Shown here piece after piece: positions 32,409-40,244 of a DNA stretch of 64,000 nucleotides. The notes beneath the pieces are model-generated. The model worked only from the letters and a program-made list of their open reading frames with translations, was not told the origin of the DNA and did no database searches. The stretch spans positions 186,001-250,000 of the forward strand of contig NZ_VTOW01000004.1 of assembly GCF_012184425.1 (NCBI RefSeq), written 5' to 3'. Numbering within the stretch: position 1 is the first letter of the stretch; every line of letters begins with the position of its first letter. Source of the stretch: Candidatus Manganitrophus noduliformans (GTDB taxonomy: Bacteria > Nitrospirota > Nitrospiria > SBBL01 > Manganitrophaceae). A program made the position numbers and the translations under genes.

Positions 32409-32731
32409 CCTAAGTTCCGCTTTCATCGTATTGGTCTCCGCAAAGTAACACACTTCCGTCGGTTGTCCAAGGTCTGGATAATCCTTCTATCTCCATCCGA
32501 GATTCCAAGGCGATCTCCCTTGGCGCTTACTAAGGTGATATTCCCCGATCCGCGTCACCAAGCAAAATCTTGCTTTTTTGCCAATCTTTTTTCTCGATCT
32601 GTTACCGCCGTGTTACCAACGGTGTGGTATAAGCCTGCGGAGCATACGAAAGAGGGGATTTCGATCGACGGCCGTGAATTACAACATGCCTCTCACCCGT
32701 CGCCGGGGGGAGGATTGCAAGGAAGGTTTCG

Positions 32732-35700
32732 ATGTTCATGAACCGGATCTGTGGGGAGAAGAAGCTGAGATTCATCGGGTTTATTATATTTGTATTCACC
32801 ACCTTGGGACTGGCCGGCTGCGGCGGGGGAGGCGGAGAGAGCAATAACCCGGGGCCGGATCAGATCTCTGTCCCCGACACCACCCCCGACACCACCGCTC
32901 CGGCGGTTTCTTCCACCGCTCCGGCGGCGGGGGCGACGGGGGTCGCGGTGAATACGACGGTCCAAGCCACCTTCAGCGAGGCGGTCGATCCGGCGACGAT
33001 CACCACGGCGACCTTCACCCTGACGCAGGGGACAATATCCGGCGCGGGGACGGTGATCTATCCCGGAAACATCGACACGGACAACAGCGGCTCCCAGTAT
33101 GCCTGGGGAGAAAATGTCGGCTGGATCAACTTCAAGCCCTCTTATGGTCCTGGGGTCACGGTCACTGCCTCTTCAGTGACCGGCTATGCCTGGGGGGAGA
33201 ACGTGAGATGGATCCATTTGGACCCCACGAACGGCGGTGTGATCAACGACGGCGCGGGGCATCTCTCCGGATATGCCTGGGGGGAGAACGTCGGGTGGAT
33301 CAACTTCGCCCCGGCCGGCGGAGGGGTTTCGATCAACGCCACCACCGGGGCCTTTAGCGGCAAGGCGTGGGGAGAGAATATCGGCTGGATCAGCTTTGAT
33401 CTTACCGGATCTATTGCTCCCTATGCGGCAGAGACGTCGTGGAGGAGCGATTCCCCTCCGAATCAGGCCCCTATCACCCTGACGCAGGGGACAACATCCG
33501 TCGCGGGGACGGTCAGCCTCAGCGCCGATGGGAAGAGCGCCACCTTCACCCCATCGGAGAGCCTCGCCTTCTCCACGGACTATACGGCGACGATCACCAC
33601 CGGGGTGAAAGATGCAGCGGGCAATCCCCTTGCGGCCGAGCATCTCTGGATCTTCACCACGGGGGATGCTCCACCCGCTCCCCTCCCTCCCCCCGACAGC
33701 ACCGCTCCGGCGACGCCGACCGGGTTAAGCCTCTTACCCCCCTCTCCTGCGAACGACAACTTCCCGAAGGTGCTCGGATCGGCTGAAGCCGGCTCGACGG
33801 TGAAGCTCTATACCGATGCAACCTGCGCCTCTGCGGTGGCGGCCACGGGGAGCGCGGCGGAGTTTGCCTCGCCGGGGCTGACAATAACTGTTGCCGACAA
33901 CGCAACGACCACCTTCCATGCCACCGCTACCGACGCCGCAGGCAACAGATCTCCTTGTTCAGCGGGTATCACCTATGTAGAGGACAGCGCCGCCCCGGCC
34001 AACACCACCGCTGCAAACTTCATCAACGTCGGTCTTGAGTTTACCTCATCGACGGCCGTGAATCTCTCTATCTCGGCGACAGATAATATCGGAGTGACCG
34101 GCTACTACGCTTCGGAAAGCGCAACCGCTCCATCACCGACGGCGGCGGGGTGGACGGCAGTTGGACCGACGACATCGTTTCCCTCGACCACTGTTTCTTT
34201 TACATTAAGCGGCGGAGACGGCGCAAAGACGGTGCATGTCTGGTTTAAGGATGCGGCGGGGAATATCTCTCTGGCGGTTTCCGACTCTCTTACACTCGAC
34301 ACCACCCGGCCGACGGTCCTCTCCACCGCTCCTGTGGCCGGGGCGACATCGGCGGCGGTCAATACATCGGTCAGCGCCACCTTCAGCGAGGCGGTCGATC
34401 CGGCGACGATCAACACATCGACCTTCACCCTGAAGACCGCCGCAGGGAGCCCGGCGGCGGGGACGGTTGCCCTCAACCCGGACGGGAAAACCGCCACCTT
34501 CACGCCGTCGGCGTCTCTGGCTTTCTCCACAACCTATACCGCGACGATCACCACCGGCGTGAAGGATTTAGCGGGCAACCCCCTGGCGGCCGATTTTGTC
34601 TGGAATTTCACCACGGAAGCGGCCGTCATCGGCGTCATCGAGCGGGTCTCGGTGGCGACCGACGGCACTCAGGGGAACGGGTTGATCTCGGCGCCGCCAT
34701 CGATCAGCGCCGATGGCCGGTATGTCGCCTTCCAATCCCAGGCAAGCAACTTGGTAGCGGGGGATACCAATCTTGCCGCGGACGTTTTCGTTCGGGACAC
34801 CTGTTTGGGTGCGCCGGTAGGATGCGTCCCCTCCACCATTCGGGCCTCGGTGGCGACCGACGGCACCCAGGCGAATACTTCGTCCTTACCGCCCGTTATG
34901 AGTGCGAACGGCAGGTATGTCGCCTTTGAGTCCGGCGCAAGCACCCTGGTGCCGACAGATGCTGACGGTGGGGCGCAAGATGTTTTTGTTCGGGACACCT
35001 GTATCGGCGCTCCGGCGGGCTGTACCCCGTTCACCTTCATTGCAACCGACGGCAACCCCGAGCGAGGCATCAACTCTTCGATCAGCCCAGACGGCCGGTA
35101 TGTCGGTTTTGATCGTCTCGGAATTCATCTTCGAGACACCTGCCTGGGGGCGGTGGACGGGTGTACTCCGTCCACAGTCCTCGTTCAGGCTGGAGCGGCT
35201 GGAGCGGGTGGTAGAGCCTCGATCAGCGCCGGGGGCCGGTATGTCGCCTTTAACTCGTTTTCTCAGATTTCTGTTCGAGATACCTGTATAGGGGCGCCGG
35301 CGGGATGTACTCCATCAACCACGCCGGTCTCAGTCGCCCCCGACGGCACCGCGGGTAATGCTGGTTCTCAAGCGCACTCCATTAGCTCTGACGGCCGTTA
35401 TGTTGCCTTTGCATCCGGCGCGAGCAACCTGGTGGACGGAGATACCAATTTAAGTTTAACTGACATCTTTGTTCGAGACACCTGTTTTGGGGCGCCTCCG
35501 GGGTGTGTTCCGTCCACCATCCTCGTATCGGTGTCGACTGACGGCATTCAGGGGAACAGCTTCAGTGAGTATCCCTCGATCAGCGCCGGTGGCCGTTATG
35601 TCGCCTTTGATTCCGGCGCGAACAATCTAGTGGCCGGAGATACCAGCGCGCGGGATGTTTTCGTTCGAGACACCTGTTTGGGGGCGCCGGCGGGGTGTGT

Positions 35701-35890
35701 TCCGTCAACGGTTCGAGTGAATGTTACAAGCAACGGCACCCAAGACAACTGCGGGGCCGCTGGGTTGCCCTCGATCAGCGCCGATGGCCGGTATGTTGCC
35801 TTCAGTTCATGTGGAACCAACTTGGTGACCGGGGATACAAACAATTTCTTTGATGTCTTTCTTGCTGCGACCGGCTTCCCGGCGGAATGA
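32732..35890 (+). CDS. Large repetitive surface lipoprotein (Ig-like, WGENVGW repeats, PD40 propeller)
   Basis: A 1052-residue protein with a lipoprotein signal ending in LAGC (C30) followed by a glycine run. Then: a bacterial Ig-like domain (Big_5 type, PAVSSTAPAAGATGV... about residue 50), interrupted by four copies of a YAWGENVGWINF-type motif (about 125-225); the rest of that Ig domain; further Ig-like or fibronectin-like domains (320-515); a second Big_5 domain (525-625); and about seven PD40/TolB-like beta-propeller blades (630-1050), each with DGRYVAF and VFVRDTCxGAPxGC. The paired cysteines recur in each blade. GGAAGG precedes the ATG. It is probably displayed on the outer membrane; ligand unknown. 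Confidence 0.85.
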   Translation: MFMNRICGEKKLRFIGFIIFVFTTLGLAGCGGGGGESNNPGPDQISVPDTTPDTTAPAVSSTAPAAGATGVAVNTTVQATFSEAVDPATITTATFTLTQGTISGAGTVIYPGNIDTDNSGSQYAWGENVGWINFKPSYGPGVTVTASSVTGYAWGENVRWIHLDPTNGGVINDGAGHLSGYAWGENVGWINFAPAGGGVSINATTGAFSGKAWGENIGWISFDLTGSIAPYAAETSWRSDSPPNQAPITLTQGTTSVAGTVSLSADGKSATFTPSESLAFSTDYTATITTGVKDAAGNPLAAEHLWIFTTGDAPPAPLPPPDSTAPATPTGLSLLPPSPANDNFPKVLGSAEAGSTVKLYTDATCASAVAATGSAAEFASPGLTITVADNATTTFHATATDAAGNRSPCSAGITYVEDSAAPANTTAANFINVGLEFTSSTAVNLSISATDNIGVTGYYASESATAPSPTAAGWTAVGPTTSFPSTTVSFTLSGGDGAKTVHVWFKDAAGNISLAVSDSLTLDTTRPTVLSTAPVAGATSAAVNTSVSATFSEAVDPATINTSTFTLKTAAGSPAAGTVALNPDGKTATFTPSASLAFSTTYTATITTGVKDLAGNPLAADFVWNFTTEAAVIGVIERVSVATDGTQGNGLISAPPSISADGRYVAFQSQASNLVAGDTNLAADVFVRDTCLGAPVGCVPSTIRASVATDGTQANTSSLPPVMSANGRYVAFESGASTLVPTDADGGAQDVFVRDTCIGAPAGCTPFTFIATDGNPERGINSSISPDGRYVGFDRLGIHLRDTCLGAVDGCTPSTVLVQAGAAGAGGRASISAGGRYVAFNSFSQISVRDTCIGAPAGCTPSTTPVSVAPDGTAGNAGSQAHSISSDGRYVAFASGASNLVDGDTNLSLTDIFVRDTCFGAPPGCVPSTILVSVSTDGIQGNSFSEYPSISAGGRYVAFDSGANNLVAGDTSARDVFVRDTCLGAPAGCVPSTVRVNVTSNGTQDNCGAAGLPSISADGRYVAFSSCGTNLVTGDTNNFFDVFLAATGFPAE

Positions 35891-35943
35891 GGAGGGAGCG
35901 GCGGGAGGTATAGGCGGGGAGGTCCGCTCGCGGTTCGTGCGTA

Positions 35944-36156
35944 ATGGGGTCCCTTTACCCCCCCCTTCCGGCTGATCTGGCAGATCGGATCGGGGCGGTC
36001 GCCTCCATCGCGGGGAATCGCTACCGGGTTCGAAGGATCCCGCTCAAAGCCGAGCGCTACGGCGCGCCGCTGGTCCTACTCCTGATCGAGAAGATAGGTC
36101 CAAGGAAGTGTTGCCATTTCCGCGGTCCGGCTTTTTTGTTTGTGGAAGGGTTTTAG
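35944..36156 (+). pseudogene. Possible remnant of a PAS-LuxR regulator
   Basis: The short frame contains GNRYRVRRIPLKAERYGAPLVLLLIEKI, the type of segment that links the sensory part to the HTH in LuxR-like regulators such as the one at 31612. No HTH follows and the frame begins in a poly-C run. I read it as a fragment; the remaining bases 35891-36241 are non-coding. Confidence 0.35.
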
Positions 36157-36241
36157 GAGAATATCCCTCGGGAATTTGTCCCGGAGGAAAGGAATAGGCA
36201 ACACAAAAACAGAAGACCAAAAATAAGAGGAGGAAAAGACA

Positions 36242-36808
36242 ATGAGAGGGGAGAAGTGCAAATGGCAATGGTTATTTGCAGCGGCACTTTCCGTAGCGAT
36301 GTCTGGTACCCCGGCATTTGCAGGCGACCTGAATCCGAGCGCTGCCCCTGGGCCGACGATGAGACCCCTGAGCGAGCTTTCACAACCGTGGGATCAGACC
36401 CTTCCCGCATCGGAGCGGTTCAAGCTGGTGATGGGGGGCGCGGCGGTGCTCGACAAGGAGACGGGGCTTGTGTGGGAGAGGTCGCCGGACATAACAGAGC
36501 ATCCTTGGAATTGGGATGGGGCTAGTAGTGCCCCTCATGTATGTGTAACGAAGACGACAGGAACTCGTGGTGGTTGGAGGCTCCCATCAATTCAGGAGCT
36601 GCAAAGCCTGTATCCACTTGGTAGTGGCCATCCATTCCAAAATGTACAGCTTAAGGGATACTGGTCGGCCACTACAGACATAGGTTGGACGACGAGCGCG
36701 TGGGTATCGAGTCCGAGTCCTAGCGGGGTGGCGTGGGGCATCTATGATAAGAACGCTAAATTCTATGTATGGTGTGTGCGAGGCGGATCAGGCCTGGATG
36801 CTCAGTGA
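36242..36808 (+). CDS. Exported DUF1566 (Lcl-type) protein
   Basis: A 188-residue protein behind GAGGAGG, with a signal peptide cleaved after PAFA. The mature part has the DUF1566 pattern: VLDKETGLVWERSP, GGWRLPSIQELQSLYP, GYWSATTD and a terminal YVWCVRGG. Lcl-like domains occur in surface and extracellular proteins of many bacteria; function is not settled. It may be part of the surface set with the lipoprotein upstream. Confidence 0.8.
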   Translation: MRGEKCKWQWLFAAALSVAMSGTPAFAGDLNPSAAPGPTMRPLSELSQPWDQTLPASERFKLVMGGAAVLDKETGLVWERSPDITEHPWNWDGASSAPHVCVTKTTGTRGGWRLPSIQELQSLYPLGSGHPFQNVQLKGYWSATTDIGWTTSAWVSSPSPSGVAWGIYDKNAKFYVWCVRGGSGLDAQ

Positions 36809-36966
36809 TTTGTCAAGCCGTTTCGTCTGAAGGCGGTCCGGTCTGAGCGGGAGCGCCGCCTTTGAGGGATATTCCGGTGACGAAGGAAAAAGATCCATCT
36901 TCTGAAACGCAAATGAAGGTACTTCAGGGGATCGTGCAGCATTTGAACACGCATTGCGAGCGCAAT

Positions 36967-36987
36967 CCCCGCCGCTCTGCGGCGGGG
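36967..36987. repeat. Perfect 9-bp hairpin CCCCGCCGC/GCGGCGGGG
   Basis: The two arms enclose TCT and are followed by TTCTT. This type of hairpin is common at ends of transposase genes and as a terminator. It sits inside a possible 69-codon frame (36862-37071) that I do not trust. Confidence 0.5.
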
Positions 36988-37067
36988 TTCTTCAAAGGAT
37001 CCCCGTTCCTGCTCTCGATCATGCTGATCGTGGCGATCCTTGGCTGGATATCGGAAGCGGGTCAGCT

Positions 37068-37241
37068 ATGATAAAGGGTGGCGTTCCTGCCTTTCTGCGA
37101 TCATCCATTCTGTCGATCTTCCTTACGGCTGGGTTTCTGGGGAACGCTTGCCCGCCGAGCACCGTTTACTACTATTTCTCTCAGTGGGTCAAGACAGGGG
37201 TCTTTAAAAAGTTGTGGCAGGAGGCCCAGAGCGTCGATTAG
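37068..37241 (+). pseudogene. IS5-type transposase N-terminal remnant
   Basis: The frame ends with CPPSTVYYYFSQWVKTGVFKK and LWQEAQ, the DUF4096-like N-terminal segment of IS5-family transposases. The DDE catalytic domain is missing and no intact insertion sequence is present, so this is a scar of an old insertion. Confidence 0.65.
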
Positions 37242-37328
37242 GCACATCTGGTAATAACGGCATCAGCCGTCACGAATACAATCAGGTTTCATGTACGATT
37301 CACCGCTCCCTTCTCGCGCAGAGGTAAA

Positions 37329-38717
37329 ATGGACCGGCGTTACATCTTATTCATTGATCTTGGCCCCGATTCATGCCTCGATCAAAATCTCTTGCAGATT
37401 CAAAAAACAATCGGAGAGGCCCTTCCTCTTCAGAAGATACTTCTTGAGACCATCAACAGCATCATCCCCTCTCGGCCTCTCTCCTATACACCCGATCTGA
37501 TCCTTTTCCGACCCTGCTCTACAATCCTTCTTGAAGAGGCGCTCAACCGCTTGAGGGAGAGATGGGGGCCGATTCCCATCGTCGGTCTGGTCTGTTCAAA
37601 ATGGGTTGCTTTACACGAGCTCTATTCGATTCTCATTAACCGGCTCGATGATTTTCTCTCCTGCCCATGCAGGGAGATCGATCTGATTCTCCGCCTTCGG
37701 CGCCTTCTCTGTCGGAATAGAAAGAGCGCCGAAGAAACAAAAGGAGATCCTCGCCTTGAATCATTGGTGGGAGAGGAGCGATGCTTCGTTGAAGTGGTAG
37801 AGAAGATCCCGCTTTTAGCCCGATCCGATGCCGCCGTCTTGATTTCGGGAGAGACCGGAACCGGCAAGGAGCTTTTCGCGCGGGCGATCCACTATCAAGG
37901 CCCTCGACGAGGAAAGCCGTTTATTCCGGTCAACTGCGGGGCGCTGCCCGATCATCTCTTTGAAAATGAACTCTTCGGCCATGCAAAAGGGGCCTTTACC
38001 GACGCATCGCAAGAGGCGGCGGGGCTGATCGCCGAAGCCGAGGGGGGAACCCTCTTTTTGGATGAGATCGACGCGATCAGCCCTTCGGCTCAGGTCAAGC
38101 TCCTTCGTTTCCTGCAGGACCGGGCGTATCGTCCTCTTGGCGCCGCCAAAAGCAGGGTGGCCGACGTCCGGATCATCGCCGCGAGCAATGCGAACTTAAC
38201 GGAATTGGTGGAGGGCAAGCTCTTTCGACAAGATCTTTATTACCGCCTCCATGTCCTCTCCCTCACCGCTCCCCCCCTCCGAGAGCGGAGCGGCGACATC
38301 CCGCTTCTGGCCGCTCATTTTCTGGCGAAATATGCGAACCAGTATGAAAAACCGGCGTCTTATCTTTCCCATCGTGCCCTTCAAAAATTGCTTGCCTATC
38401 CCTGGCCGGGGAATGTCCGGGAATTGGAGGGGGTGTTGCAAAAAGCGGTTGTTCTTGGCTCCTCCCCGCTGCTTCAGCCGGAAGCGATCCATCTTCCGGA
38501 GCCTCCCCGGCGGGAAGCGTCGGGAGGGGACTCCCTTCAAGCGGTCAAGACCCGGGCCATTGCCTCCGTTGAGCGGGCCTACCTGAGCGACCTTCTGACA
38601 AGACATCAAGGAAATATCACACAAGCGGCAAAGGGGGCCGGGAAGAAGCGCCAGGTGCTTCAGCGGCTTCTTCGAAAATATGGACTGGAGCGCCAGACCT
38701 TCCAGAAAACGCTCTGA
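37329..38717 (+). CDS. Sigma-54-dependent transcriptional activator (Fis-type HTH)
   Basis: A 462-residue enhancer-binding protein. Residues 1-130 look like a degenerate receiver domain (ILFIDLGPDS, TPDLILFRP) and lack a clear full set of acceptor residues. The AAA+ domain has Walker A GETGTGKE (174-181), GAFTDA (221-226; the usual loop motif is GAFTGA, one position changed), Walker B TLFLDEID (241-248), FRQDLYYRL and the PWPGNVREL sensor. The C-terminal helices (RHQGNITQAAKGAGKKRQVLQRLL) form a Fis-like HTH. It precedes two palindromes and a sigma-54 promoter at 38739-38927, its likely targets. Confidence 0.9.
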   Translation: MDRRYILFIDLGPDSCLDQNLLQIQKTIGEALPLQKILLETINSIIPSRPLSYTPDLILFRPCSTILLEEALNRLRERWGPIPIVGLVCSKWVALHELYSILINRLDDFLSCPCREIDLILRLRRLLCRNRKSAEETKGDPRLESLVGEERCFVEVVEKIPLLARSDAAVLISGETGTGKELFARAIHYQGPRRGKPFIPVNCGALPDHLFENELFGHAKGAFTDASQEAAGLIAEAEGGTLFLDEIDAISPSAQVKLLRFLQDRAYRPLGAAKSRVADVRIIAASNANLTELVEGKLFRQDLYYRLHVLSLTAPPLRERSGDIPLLAAHFLAKYANQYEKPASYLSHRALQKLLAYPWPGNVRELEGVLQKAVVLGSSPLLQPEAIHLPEPPRREASGGDSLQAVKTRAIASVERAYLSDLLTRHQGNITQAAKGAGKKRQVLQRLLRKYGLERQTFQKTL

Positions 38718-38738
38718 TCTGAATAGAGGCGGTTGGAC

Positions 38739-38756
38739 TGCAACCGAGAAGTTGCA
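38739..38756. promoter_or_regulatory. Palindrome 1, probable activator-binding site
   Basis: TGCAACcgagaaGTTGCA, a 6-bp perfect dyad with a 6-nt spacer, starting 22 nt after the stop of the sigma-54 activator gene. Confidence 0.65.
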
Positions 38757-38831
38757 CAGGTGCCATATTTCTGTTGCAGTTGTGATCCTGTTGTTTTTCA
38801 AAGGAATTCCAGGAATTTTCCCCAATAGTGG

Positions 38832-38849
38832 TGCAACCAAAAAGTTGCA
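38832..38849. promoter_or_regulatory. Palindrome 2, probable activator-binding site
   Basis: TGCAACcaaaaaGTTGCA, identical arms to palindrome 1, centre 93 bp away, or close to nine helical turns. Half-sites (GTTGCA at 38773, TGCAAC at 38897) lie nearby. Confidence 0.65.
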
Positions 38850-38911
38850 TCACTGGTCTAGCTTAATAGGAAAACACATGATAATTCAAAGAGATATGCA
38901 ACTCTTCCTTT

Positions 38912-38927
38912 TGGCATCCGATTTGCT
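38912..38927 (+). promoter_or_regulatory. Sigma-54 promoter (-24/-12)
   Basis: TGGCAT, five bases, then TTGCT: a full match to the TGGCAY-N5-TTGCW pattern except natural variation. It is 63 bases downstream of palindrome 2 and 37 upstream of the start of the 94-residue gene. Confidence 0.75.
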
Positions 38928-38963
38928 AATCCCCTGTAGGATTTCTCGGAGCCGGTCTTTACC

Positions 38964-39248
38964 TTGAATCAAGATGACACTGGCAGCCGTCAAGTGATCA
39001 TCCGGGATCTTTTTCGCTACCTGGTCGCGAATCCGGATGCCAAGGATACGATCGAAGGCGTCCTGCAGTGGTGGCTTCTGAAAGGTGGCACGGCTTTGGG
39101 GGTGAGGGAGGTTCAGGAGGCGGTCGATTTCCTGGTTTCAAAAGAGTGGTTGATCGAAAGGGAGGCGACTCCTTCCAAAAAGATCTACGGGATGAACAAG
39201 AGCCGCATCAAAGAGATCAGGGCATTTATTGATGAGTTTGAGGACTAA
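38964..39248 (+). CDS. Small winged-helix-like protein driven by the sigma-54 promoter
   Basis: A 94-residue protein starting with TTG at 38964 behind GGAG. It has LFRYLVANPDAKDTIEGVLQWWL, a conserved-looking DAKDTxEGxxxWWL motif, and VREVQEAVDFLVSKEWLIERE, reading as a winged helix. It is read from the sigma-54 promoter just upstream. The function is unknown; pairing with the activator suggests a regulatory partner or its effector. Confidence 0.6.
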   Translation: MNQDDTGSRQVIIRDLFRYLVANPDAKDTIEGVLQWWLLKGGTALGVREVQEAVDFLVSKEWLIEREATPSKKIYGMNKSRIKEIRAFIDEFED

Positions 39249-39563
39249 CCTAAAAAGCGATATGGCTGAAAGGATTGGGGATGAGACACCCGGCGGGAAT
39301 CTTCCTTCTGGAAATGAGAGGATCGGTGAGGACGGAAAACCTTACCAAAATACGATGGAACATCCAACGGATAAAGTGAAACGGCCAAGGCCACGGCAAA
39401 GTCAGATTTTGAAATTGTAGCCAGAGACCGGATTGGCAGCCGGGGGGCGATTCAGGATGACTGCGCGGAGAGAAGAAGGCAGCAGATCCCTCTTGGAGAA
39501 ATTAAGAGCAGGGGTGTTGACAGAAAAAGAGGAGGGGATGCGCCAGGGGAAAAGAGGAGGCGT

Positions 39564-39707
39564 GAGGCCGTTTTAGGCGTTCCTCCCGACGGCGCCAGGG
39601 TGAAGCTCCGCATCGACCCCGGCCGCTCCGACTACGAAGTGACGGCGGAAGTGGTCCGGAGAGGGAATGGGAAGGACGGGAAGGGTGTCGGGGTCTGTTT
39701 TGTGTGA
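39564..39707 (+). pseudogene. PilZ-domain C-terminal remnant
   Basis: The frame ends in EVTAEVVRRGNGKDGKGVGV then CFV and a stop, the last two strands of a PilZ (cyclic di-GMP-binding) domain. The N-terminal RxxxR motif is missing. It is coupled by GTGA to the ketoacyl-synthase remnant. Confidence 0.5.
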
Positions 39708-40170
39708 GAGAGGGGCCAGATACGGATTGCGGGTATCGCCGCGAGTTTTCCGAGTCGAGTTGTAACCAACGAAGAAGTGTTGGCCTTGATTACCCGGCGC
39801 AGCCAAGGAACCTTTCAGGGCGATTTCAGGCGGACCGCCAGACGGATTCTGCACCTTCTCAACTATTCCGGGATCGAATGTCGCCGATGGCTCGCTCCGG
39901 GCGAGTCGCCCATCCGATTGCTCTCCGAGGCGGTGGCAAGGGCCGAGGCGGGCTGTGGGCCTTCGGAGATCGATCTGCTCGTCTACGTCGGCGGCGGGTT
40001 CCGGGATCCCGGCAATGCCTAGATGATCGCCCATGCGCTCGGTCGTGCTTCGACGTCCGGGACGCCTGCATGAGATGGTCTCGCGCCCTGCAACTTGTCT
40101 ATAACCTTTTCAGGGGCGGCCGGGCGTACCGGCAAGCTCTCATCGTGAACGCCGAGTGCAATATGTTCAT
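39704..40170 (+). pseudogene. Ketoacyl-ACP synthase III-like pseudogene
   Basis: Starting at GTG, one base of shift leads into RIAGIAASFPSRVVTNEEVLALI, a FabH/KAS III N-terminus, followed by GIECRRWLAPGESP and CGPSEIDLLVYVG. The frame then meets a stop at GNA-stop-MIAHALG, where the family has a Tyr, and further frameshifts split DACM...ALQLVYNLFRGG and the following strand. The catalytic Cys region (DACMRW) survives only in a shifted frame. The C-terminal half is gone. Confidence 0.65.
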
Positions 40171-40244
40171 TCATTTTGAGGTCATAACCTACAGGCCCAA
40201 GACAATTCTGGAAGAACCAATTTAAGTTCAAGGAGGTAACTGCA

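Noticed and set aside
34640-35880. Regularly repeated DNA in the lipoprotein gene as a CRISPR-like array
   Set aside because: The repeats are in frame and encode beta-propeller blades; spacers are not unique and spacing is far too long.
36010-36040. A T-arm-like GGGTTCGAAGGATCCCG as a second tRNA piece
   Set aside because: It is explained by coding sequence of the LuxR-like remnant; no acceptor end or anticodon arm follows.
36862-37071. A 69-codon frame with a hydrophobic end
   Set aside because: It runs across a perfect transposon-type hairpin and has no ribosome site, so it is probably chance in a scar region.
37329-38717. GAFTDA instead of GAFTGA taken as a non-functional sigma-54 contact
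   Set aside because: Variation at this position occurs in working activators as far as I know, and a good sigma-54 promoter lies next to the gene.
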